Below are positions 56,294-64,000 of a stretch of DNA of 64,000 bases, in pieces. Position 1 is the first letter of the stretch. Each line of letters begins with the position of its first letter. A model generated the notes under the pieces. That model had not been told where the DNA came from and ran no database searches. It saw nothing but the letters and a program-made list of their open reading frames with translations. The DNA lies in contig WPIO01000041.1 of the NCBI GenBank assembly GCA_009760855.2, positions 97,501 through 161,500 on the forward strand, in the 5' to 3' direction. A program made the translations under genes and the position numbers. The DNA comes from Cristatella mucedo. Taxonomy: Eukaryota > Bryozoa > Phylactolaemata > Cristatellidae.

Positions 56294-56685
56294 GTGAGCC
56301 GCGGCAGACCGAGAGCTTCCCGGCAACCTTCTTCCTCCACCTGGTCGCTGCAGCAACCGGCACCGCCCGGCATCGTCCTGCTGCCATGTTTGCCGGTCTT
56401 CGTGTGGTCACTACCGGACGTGATCGCTGAGCTGAGCACGTGTCTCATGCCCCCCACCCACCCCCTCAGTCCTGCTTAGCTGAGCCGGCAGCGGGGCTCC
56501 TCTTCCTGCCACCTCTCCGAGGGCAGTAGCACCGACCCAGGCGCAGGAGCCAGATGCAAACATCGTGAATCGATCTCGCCATCGATCTCGCTTCCTCGGA
56601 AGATTTACAAATGCAAAGGGATGCTAATGCTGTAGATGAGTGGCTGGGTAGGAGGCCACGTGGGCCGTGATTGCCCGGGGAGGTA
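56294..56685. other. Intron sequence
   Basis: GC-richer, with C-rich and G-rich short runs. No exon recognised. Confidence 0.5.
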
Positions 56686-56687
56686 CG

Positions 56688-56729
<42 letters not shown>

Positions 56730-56845
56730 CACTTGATAGAGCACCCTCAGAGAACTCAATCTCTCTCTCTCTCTCTCTAGGTGCTTTACATTTGCTGCTC
56801 CCTCCTTCACGATCGAGGTCGTGGGTTCGAATCCTGTGCTCTGCT
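56686..56845 (-). mobile_element. LINE-A-type tail next to SINE-1 B box
   Basis: (aat)n of about 14 units at 56687-56728, then agagcaccctcagagaactc and a (ctctct) expansion within the stem-loop, then gtgctttacatttgctgct. At 56814-56840 a plus-strand SINE-1 scrap (gatcgaggtcgtgggttcga, atcctg) follows at once. Confidence 0.8.
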
Positions 56846-57114
56846 CTGTACTCTATCCTGCTATGCTGTGTACTCCTGCAAAATCCTACGTTCTGATGGC
56901 ATTTTAGCGCCAAGAATTTCACAAAATGGCGATATGTTTCGAGGTCCCCCCCCCCTGCACTGCCTGACTGTCAAAATCATGTCGTGGTACTCGAATCCTT
57001 GTTAGAGTTTTTTTTGTCGCCCACATTTGTACTTGCCGAGCGTATCTGTGGACGACTCGTGCTCACGGTTCGGGAGCTCCAAAAAAGCTCCAGTGCTTTT
57101 TTTCTCTGCTGCAG
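56846..57114. other. Intron sequence
   Basis: C-run at about 56945. Ends in the pyrimidine-rich acceptor of the next exon (gtgctttttttctctgctgcag). Confidence 0.45.
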
Positions 57115-57274
57115 CTTTCGTCGCGATTGGGCCGTCCAGCGGCACGGCAAGTGGGCTGAAGAGGCCTACGTAGGCATCGCATACCCGGACTTCGCCTGTG
57201 GCGCAGGCTATGTCATTTCCGCCTCCCTTGCAGACTGGCTGTCAGCCAACGAAGCCCGCCTGTGGCGCTTTCAG
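57115..57274 (+). CDS. B3GALNT2: B3GALNT2-like gene, C-terminal GT31 exon
   Basis: 160 nt between tttttctctgctgcag and TTTCAG|GTAAGC. It reads FRRDWAVQRHGKWAEEAYVG, IAYPDFACGAGYVISASLAD and WLSANEARLWRFQ. The vertebrate enzyme has FRLNWAVDRTGKWQE and [20 protein letters not shown] here, a very close match and the strongest reason for the B3GALNT2 name over other GT31 members. Phase 2 in and 0 out. The family then needs an exon starting near GEDVSMG with the catalytic acidic pair; I did not find it in the remaining 6.7 kb, so it most likely lies past the right edge. Confidence 0.96.
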
Positions 57275-58504
57275 GTAAGCTGCCGCATGTGCTTGCAGTG
57301 CCTGGCTTCGATCTCCGGCTGCTTTAGATTTCTAGGTACAGTGACTGCAGCTCCGCCTGTTTGATTCGTGTGGTGGTGCGATGCCGGCGATGCTTGTTGA
57401 CGGCGGGGGTCGTGGTGAATGATAATAACAACAATGTTAGTAATAATAACAATAATGCTAATGATAATTTAAAGATATTTTTTAGCACCATCAGAGAACA
57501 AAATCCCTTTCTAGGCGTTTTACATATGTTGTTTAGAGAAAGCAGAGCAGATGGGATCACATAGTGGCCAGGTCTGTGGCTGAAGCTAGTTAATTGTTAC
57601 TGTGCAGGCCAATGCCTTCTGCAGGCAGTAAGACGTCGAGCTAACGTCGGCTTGGTCAATGCTCGTCGTCGCTGGGAGGGAGGAGCACACAGCTTCACAA
57701 GCCAGGCATCTGCAGCCTCCGGAGCTGCATGCCTGCAGCAGCACAGCAGCTCGCTGCTCACAGGCACTGCAGCGCCGGAGCGGACACAATTGCGGTGACT
57801 TTTTTGTGAATCCTTGGTCACCCTTTGGTCGTGCCCCGGATGTAGCTGAACCAATCCAGATTGCTGCACTTCAGATTCGATTTTTTTTTACTATGCCAGG
57901 ACTGCTGTATTTGTTGTGCTCTACGTAATGTCGTTCATGTACACCGGCGTTATGGTTTGATGTTCCTCTTGTCCTTAGGAATAATAATAATAATAATAAT
58001 AATGCACTTGATAAAGCGCCCTCGGAGAACTTAATCTCTTTCTAGGCGCTTTACATTTGCTGCAAAGGGACTTCGTACATGAAAGTCTCCACAGAAGTTA
58101 TTTTTTCATTTTCAGTTTAGCATGTAGTGTTGAGGTTTTTGGGAGAATGTCTAAGCAGAAAATATATCTCAAAACATGTTTGTTTATCGTAAATATAAAC
58201 AGACGCCGGTGACCAAGTTTAGCAGCCTGCTATGGGCACTGTGCCCATAAGCACCGAGTGAGCTGGCTCTATGAGCAAATGATGCCGTAGTGGGTGAATC
58301 TATCGACCACAACCGGGTGGTCTATTCTAGGGATGTGACACTTGGTAGCAATGTGCAGGGTGCCCTGTGACATCAACCACCGAGCCAAAGAATGGGTACA
58401 GCAGCAGCAACAAGCAGCAGCAGCATGCCTGCTCCTCCGGAGTCTGTGACACGAAAGGTCTCTTTTCTCCTGCATCGCCTTGACTTGAGCCACTGAAGGC
58501 CCGT
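57275..58504. other. Presumed intron with two element tails
   Basis: 57420-57545 is a minus-strand tail (gataataacaacaatgttag, accatcagagaacaaaatcc, tctaggcgttttacatatg). 57960-58075 is a fresh LINE-A tail on minus ((aat)7, tgataaagcgccctcggaga, tctaggcgctttac). The rest, including 58080-58500, shows nothing recognised. Confidence 0.55.
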
Positions 58505-59515
58505 GGAATAGGATATCACTTTTATGCTGAAGATACTCAGCTGTATTCGTGTCATTCAAGTCGCCGGAATCTGCTGCAGCAACTGATAAACTGAATGCTT
58601 CCATTGCCGACATTCGATCCAGGATGTCGGATAATTTCTTGAAACGAAATGACGATAAAACCGAACTGCTGCTCATAGGACTCCCCAAGCGTTTGGCTGG
58701 ATTAAAAGGCTTTGCTCTTCTATTAGGTGATGCTGTTGTGCGACCATCATCACGTGCTCGAAATGTAAGTGTCGTTTTTGACAGCTGCCTCACTTTTAAA
58801 AGCGTCATTCAGAAGACTGCTTCTACAGCATGCCATCACATCCGATCCCTACCCAAGATTAGGAGCTGTCTCCCACAGTTGCTTGTAAAAAATTTAACTA
58901 GCTCCTTAGTTCTGTCTCGGCTTGATTACTGTAATTCCCTTTTGGCTGGACTGCCAAAGAAAGCTGTTAGGTCACTGCAGCGGACTATGAACATGGCTGC
59001 AAGGCTAGTCTTCAAGTCCCAGCAGTTTGAGCACGTGTCTCATTTGCTAAAAGAGCTAAAAGCGCTAGGATGGATGCCGATGTAGCAACGGATACAGAGC
59101 AAAGTTCTTACTCTGACCCACAAGACCCGCCACGGCTTGGCTCCTTTGTACCTAGCTGAACTGCTGCATCAGTTTCAGCCTGTTTGCGCCCTCAGGTCCT
59201 GTGTGGACAATAAATTAGCTGTTCCATCTGTCCGCATAAAGACCGTTGGCAGCAGGAGCTTTAACTCTGCAAGCCCTAGACTGTGGAACTCGCTTCCACT
59301 ATTCTTATGCAATGGCAACTACTCTCCTGCTGCCGACTATGGCTCATCCTTTTCAGCGTTCCTGAGCTGCTACTTCCACGCTACTCACTACCTCAACTAA
59401 TGTGTACCGAAAGCTGCTTAGGCTATGAGTGCGCTGTACAAAACTCTCCTCCGTAACACCCACATAGTCTCCACGGATTTGTGGAGTTACAGATGGAGAT
59501 ACATTACATTACATC
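58505..59515 (+). mobile_element. LINE-B copy, 5'-truncated
   Basis: Begins at the YADD region (gatatcacttttatgctgaa). It carries a 178-codon open block (58549-59085): SPESAAATDKLNASIADIRS, MSDNFLKRNDDKTELLLIGL, VLSRLDYCNSLLAGLPKKAV. One stop then separates it from LYLAELLHQFQPVCALRSCV and GSRSFNSASPRLWNSLPLFL. A deletion removes part of the end (after HYLN). Tail gatacattacattaca. One of the best LINE-B copies here. Confidence 0.92.
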
Positions 59516-60574
59516 ACTCAAAAGGGTTTCTAGCCCTAAAGAATTATAACTTCGACACCCTCCTTATGGCTTATTTCGCCCTGCATCGCCAGGTGGTTCT
59601 CACCCCCTCCAGTAGAATCTCATCTCTTCCGGTCGCTCTCTGTCGGCACCGCTAGCCGGAGCCGAGAGGTGAAAGATGGCTGCTGCGCTAGTTCTGAACT
59701 GGCACGCCATCAGCCTCCGTCAACCGAGCTTGCAGAAAGGTCTTGTGACCGCCTTCGCTGTGTGAGCCTCAACGTGTAGCTGCAGAAAAAACGACTCGTC
59801 CAGCGGGACTGTGCCTAAGTAGCTACAGGTACAGCTTTCCCTTGTGAAAGTGTCTCGGGGCGTTGGCTGCAGCTAGTGTGTGAGAAGCCCCCCCCCCTAG
59901 TCGCCGTAGCTGGCTGGCTCGAAGTCGACAAGGGAAGGCTCAGATTGGCCGACAGCCAGTTTCGTTAAGATGGCTGGGCAGGTTTCAATCGGCTAGTTCC
60001 TATCCATTTAGTTGCTGACGTAGGCACGTCTGCTGTCTACTATTCGGAGCACGAAGGAGCCCGGCGACGGAAAAAAGTCATGCATGCATCTTTAAAGGAA
60101 TAGATTTGCCTGTAAATCAGCATTTTAAGTACAAAGTCCCAAACAAATCATCAGTTGTTGGCCCATTATCTGCCAGGGTGGCCGGAATGCCAGCTAATCT
60201 TGCTGGGTGCCAGCTGTGCTGCATCGGCCAGCCGTTAGGTACCCTGCCGACTCGATCAGCGATTTCCCTTAAGCTGACCGTTAGAACGTCAAAGCAGAGC
60301 TAAGTCGGTCTCATCCTAAAAGCCTGGATTCTTCGAAAGCCTCTATTGCTAGCACCTTACTGTAGATAGCAGGCTGAGGATGTCCGCCCCACTGACCTTG
60401 TTGTGTGCCTTCTGACCTTCTTGGACCATTGCACAGTCTCGTTTACTGTTCTTGCAATGTGGCAAGTGCAGGCAGGCTAGCGTCGATTTTTCTCCGACGA
60501 CGCAACATGAAAAGAACTAAGCGATGCCGAGAATTCTTTGAATTTTTGAAAACATTTTGAAATCACTTTTTTAT
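59516..60574. other. Unassigned sequence
   Basis: GC-richer from 59620 to 60000, with a C9 run at about 59889. No exon with GT31 similarity and no repeat family recognised. Confidence 0.45.
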
Positions 60575-61330
60575 GCAGGTCCTGTTGATCCGCACCAAGA
60601 CTCGACCGACAACCTCAATACTCTCACTGATGCAGTAAACACGAAACTTGGGTCTGTCGACGAGCATGCTCCCCTACATTCTTTCCTTGTACGAAGTCGC
60701 AGGGATTTCTGTCAATTTACCAGAAACCTAATTAAGGTGTAAAGCCATGTAAAGTCTAGGCATCAATGCCTCATTAAGATATTTCGGTCTTACTCTGATT
60801 TAGCCACTTGCTCTATGTCTGCACCCGGAAGCTCAGAAAAGCCAGAAAAGCTTCGTTTTTCCTCGAAAACTGAAGTCCTACCAGTCAGACCGAAAACAAT
60901 TTTTTTATAAGACGGTGAACAATTTGCTGCCAGCTCTGAGAGGTCTAACTCGTCGGATATCAATGGCTCAGCTGACATATTTTCGGGGTTCTTCGTTGAA
61001 GAAGTTGCTCGTGTTCATAACTCCGTAAAGCCCCCTCCTACTATGAAAAAAAAATCCTAGCTGATTAAACAGCCTCTTTTTCGTATAGCGACAGAAGAGC
61101 CTTTGCGGCTATCACCACCGCTTGCAGTGGCGATAAAGAGTCGCCCACCGCAGGAATCGAACCCACGACCTCGGGACCGAGGTCGTAAAAGCAACCACCT
61201 TACCTAGTGTGCCATCACGGCTCACCGAAGCGATTATTGAGTCGAATCATGTGACTTTCCTTAATACATTTTTCGAAACCTTGGCATAAGAAGTGGCTAC
61301 TTTAATAAAGTCTAGTATAAAGAGCTCATC
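60575..61330 (+). mobile_element. LINE-B pre-RT part, split by SINE-1
   Basis: GPVDPHQDSTDNLNTLTDAV and LGSVDEHAPLHSFLVRSRRD correspond to the endonuclease/RT linker common to CR1/L2-like LINEs (compare TLADTLDEFAPLIKCTV in LINE-A). Further right, after the SINE-1 insertion, EVATLIKSSIKSSSPED matches DVATLIRSSKKSSSPED of the LINE-B copy at 34395-36400. Frames broken. Confidence 0.78.
61057..61222 (-). mobile_element. SINE-1 nested in LINE-B
   Basis: Full-length minus-strand SINE-1: 3' end tagctgattaaacagcctct on plus, B box atcgaaccc, hairpin acgacctcggga/ccgaggtcgt, head ttacctagtgtgccatcacg. A run of nine A before it on plus is its T-rich tail. Well preserved. Confidence 0.92.
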
Positions 61331-61335
61331 TCCTG

Positions 61336-61373
61336 AAGACTATGTGCGTATATATATAAATATATATATGTAA

Positions 61374-61414
<41 letters not shown>

Positions 61415-61421
61415 TAAGCAC

Positions 61422-61453
<32 letters not shown>

Positions 61454-61455
61454 GA
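61336..61455. repeat. (TA)n with short (CT)n
   Basis: About 120 bases of tatata with a few aaata and gtata interruptions and a ctctctctct insert at about 61424-61440. Confidence 0.95.
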
Positions 61456-62760
61456 TAACAAAGTTTTTCTAGAGCGACTCTTATCTCGCCTGGCCATCAC
61501 TGGCACTGCTCTGCAATGGTTCACGTCCTATCTCAGTGAGAGACTCTAGAGTATTGATGTGAATGGACAAAGATCATTCGAGGTACCTCTGAAATATTGG
61601 GTACCTCAAGGGTCCGTGCTAGTTCCAGTTCTTTTTACGGTTTATATTGCCATGCACAATCTAGGCTTTCATTTCTATGCGGATGACACTCAGTTGTACC
61701 TTTGCTTTGATCCCTCCCAGCCTTCGAGCACCTCGAATTCTCTCAACTCACTTGCTCCAGGTATTGATGACATCCGCACATGGATGGCAGCAAATTTTCT
61801 TAAACTAAGCGATGAGAAAACTAACTTGCTAGTTATGGGCAAACCCAGTGTGATTTAGAAATTAGAAAGGCTGACTCTCAAAATTGGCTCTGCCAGCATA
61901 TCTCCTGTTGAATCAGCTCGAAATCTAGGTGTCATGTTCCAAAGTGACCTCTCGTTAGACGACCACATCAGCTCCGCGGTCAAGTCTGCCTACTTTCAGC
62001 TACATAACATTGCTAAAATTCGGGCTTGTTTAGATAAAGATACCACATCTAAGTTGGTCCATGCATTCGTGACATCCTGTCTCAAATTCTGCAACTCACT
62101 GCTTACTGGCCTACCAGCATGTGCGATCAGGCGATTGCAGCTGGTGCAAAACTCAGCAGCTAGACTTGTCTGTCGTGAGCGTCGCAGTTGCCACATTACT
62201 CCACTTCTCGCCGACCTGCACTGGCTACCAGTCAAGCAACGGATTGACATCAAGGTTTTGTCGCTCACTTTTAGGTCCCTTCATTCTATGGCTCCAGCCT
62301 ATCTTTCAGATATACTACCCCATCAGGCCAAGCATCGTACCACCCGCTTTTCGGAATCCAACAGTCTAGAAATACCTCGTACAAACCTTAAATCCTTTGG
62401 AGACCGTGCATTGAGTTCGTATGCTCCCAAAGCCTGGAACTCCCTCCCGACCTGCGTCAGAACATCACCCGACCTGATCACATTTAAAAGGAATCTAAAA
62501 ACACACCTATTTAGGACAGCATTTAGTGGGTCCCTGTGATTCGTCCTTCATGTGCTTATGGGTGCTGATACTGTGCATGCTGCCACTAACCACATTTGCA
62601 TGCTGACCCTGTGCATGTCACCCCTAACCATGTTATTCATGTTGTTTATCAAGCATGATATTATTCACCATTCGCGTTTCCATTTGCAGCAAATGTAAAG
62701 CGCCTAGAAAGAGATTGAGTTATCTGATGGCCCTTTATCAAGTGCTTCATTAATGTTGTC
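61456..62760 (+). mobile_element. LINE-A 3' part, youngest copy
   Basis: Starts in the middle of RT right after the (TA)n run (gataacaaagtttttctaga). Open from 61559 to 61858 (SFEVPLKYWVPQGSVLVPVL, FYADDTQLYLCFDPSQPSS with the catalytic YADD intact, IRTWMAANFLKLSDEKTNLL). One in-frame TAG at 61856-61858 follows KPSVI. Reading continues in the same frame to 62539 (RNLGVMFQSDLSLDDHISSA, RERRSCHITPLLADLHWLPV, PRTNLKSFGDRALSSYAPKA, KTHLFRTAFSGSL). 3' UTR, stem-loop and tail at 62540-62760. 5'-truncated; few changes otherwise. Confidence 0.95.
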
Positions 62761-63939
62761 ATTAGGACTTGCCGGCAAGGGTCACCCAAGTCTTGAAGTG
62801 GGAACACATTTCCTGCTGGGCTAAGGCCCAGTTTGCAATGCTTGACAGACTGTTGATTATGTCCCTGTTGCTGTATGCTCTAGTTTTGATTTTCATTTCC
62901 ATGTTGTAAGCAGCGGAAGTTAATAAAAGTGATAGTAATGTAATAATTGAATATTTAATGTGTAGCACTCCAAGAGAAGAAATTCTCGAACCAAACGCTT
63001 TACTACTCCCCGGAAGAGAAGCTATAGCCAAGCGTTAATGACACGCAAGGTATCATGCTTAGGCAAGCATGCAAAAGCAGAGAAAAATACCGCTGTGGGC
63101 TGCTGGTTAGTAGGAATCCTGGTTTGTATCCTACGCTGAATCGTGCAGTGGTAAGCATGCAGAGCACTTCGAAAAGGGGGTAGGTAGGTGGTGGTGGAGA
63201 AAGTTGAATGGAACAGGTGCTTTGCTATCTCACACTTGATGCTAAATCAATGACAGGCTGTGACAGAAGCCAGATGCAAGTTCCGGACACTTCCGTTGCA
63301 CATAAAGGGAAGGTAACTTTATCTTAAAAATGCTGATTACCGTAGTGCTTTTGAAGCTCCCCTAAGGAGCCCTTGTATTTGTGCTTGCAAGTGTTTTTTC
63401 ATTCGTTCATTCTACTGTTATTTCTCAATGAATGAATATTAATTGCTTGACTGGACGAATGGAGGCCCCCTTGCAAGCTCTTGCAGACTGCCTCCTCCAT
63501 CGCTGGGCTACGTGAGTATCACGTGACTCGATGTGGGTTAAAAAAACTAATGCAAGGTCTCCACTGCCAGTATGCTAGAGGTAGTTTGCAGGTCCAGCCG
63601 TGCGCCTCGTCGTGTCCTCGATTGGCAGCCCTGCTAGCATTGCTACTGGTCCTCCTCCCCTTGGGTTAGCTGATCAGACACCCAACGGTGAACCTGACGG
63701 TTAAGGACTGGTCAAAATCGCATTAACTGGCACTGAGGCTAAGAATTCCCGGAGGGCCGTTTTTAGAGCAGCGTGTACTAGTCGAGCACCGCCCTGCAAA
63801 GTCACGCTCTTCCGACTGTTGCCTGGTTCCTCTGAAGCTGGGAATCCAAATCCAGCATCGATCGTATTTGCATGGGCTAGATGAGTATGGCATGGCCGCG
63901 GTTGCTCTCGGCTCATCCATGGGAGGAGCTCTGCTTAAC
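62761..63939. other. Unassigned, presumed intron or 3' flank
   Basis: 62935-63010 resembles a minus-strand element tail (gtgtagcactccaagagaag). A frame at 63481-63669 ends in a leucine-rich LAALLALLLVLLPLG that could look like a membrane anchor, but it lacks supporting context. The missing B3GALNT2-like last exon was not found. Confidence 0.45.
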
Positions 63940-64000
63940 GTAATGTAATGTACCTCCATCTGTAACCCCACACAGTCACAACGATTATGTGTGTGTTATG
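63940..64000 (-). mobile_element. LINE-B tail, cut by window edge
   Basis: aacgtaatgtaatgtacctc and ctgtaaccccacacagtcac match the LINE-B 3' end on minus. The body lies beyond the window. Confidence 0.85.

Noticed and set aside
60557-60742. Exon-like frame after a good acceptor (ttttttatgcag) as the missing last B3GALNT2 exon
   Set aside because: The residues match the linker of CR1/L2-like LINEs, and LINE-B continues to the right.
63481-63669. Frame ending in a leucine-rich segment that looks like a membrane anchor, and QTASSIAG resembling the QAASIAG of the GT31 exon at 33967
   Set aside because: Short, no fitting splice or start context, and the position relative to the other exons is wrong for a first exon. 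Likely chance.

Overview
The window reads as repeat-dense nuclear DNA from an animal, most likely an invertebrate. I cannot name the species. Host signal is sparse: one EHD-family coding exon, a set of GT31 glycosyltransferase exons, and one tRNA gene. Nearly everything else recognisable is non-LTR retrotransposon (LINE), tRNA-derived SINE or simple repeat. No operons, bacterial-type genes, CRISPR arrays, LTR elements or Polinton parts were seen.

Host genes. (1) 24195-25100, minus strand: an uninterrupted 302-codon first coding exon of an EHD-type dynamin-like ATPase ending at a clean splice donor. Its helical and EH-domain exons were not found. (2) 33967-57274, plus strand: exons of a gene closely resembling B3GALNT2 (UDP-GalNAc:beta-1,3-N-acetylgalactosaminyltransferase 2). 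Seven exons are supported by splice signals and reading phase, and most of them also by similarity to the vertebrate protein from memory; an eighth (41788-42132) is tentative. The exon carrying the N-terminal membrane anchor and the last exon(s) were not found, so the gene probably runs past the right edge. (3) 29458-29530, minus strand: tRNA-Val(AAC) with a complete cloverleaf and a Pol III terminator.

Repeat families (names are mine). LINE-A is a CR1/L2-like LINE whose 3' end carries a stem-loop followed by (TTA)n; the best copies are at 11785-14640 (minus) and 61456-62760 (plus). LINE-A' denotes older, more diverged relatives. LINE-B is a second CR1/L2-like LINE ending in (ACATT)n; the longest copy is 34395-36400 (minus). 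SINE-1 is tRNA-derived with a long hairpin in the anticodon-arm position and a T-rich tail, in about a dozen copies. SINE-2 is tRNA-derived and ends in a stem-loop like that of LINE-A, in three copies. Two further dispersed repeats, C (33299/40985) and D (26051/42140), occur twice each. Microsatellites are mostly (GA)n; two minisatellites have 17-bp and 22-bp units.

Layout. 1-7400: LINE and SINE debris with two LINE-A copies. 7400-10600: AT-rich and unassigned, with a 21-bp perfect hairpin. 10600-19970: stacked LINEs. 19970-24190: AT-rich, presumably EHD intron or intergenic DNA. 24195-25620: EHD exon and its likely upstream region. 25620-33960: repeats and the tRNA gene. 33967-57274: the glycosyltransferase exons in introns packed with LINEs, SINEs and simple repeats. 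57275-64000: LINE-B, SINE-1 and LINE-A copies, probably the last intron or 3' flank.

The host genes are not functionally linked as far as the sequence shows: EHD proteins remodel endocytic membranes, B3GALNT2 builds the dystroglycan matriglycan primer in the ER, and the tRNA serves translation. I saw no convincing new biological system. The most interesting signals are the stem-loop shared between LINE and SINE tails with compensating stem changes, and several recent foldback or tandem expansions inside LINE copies.
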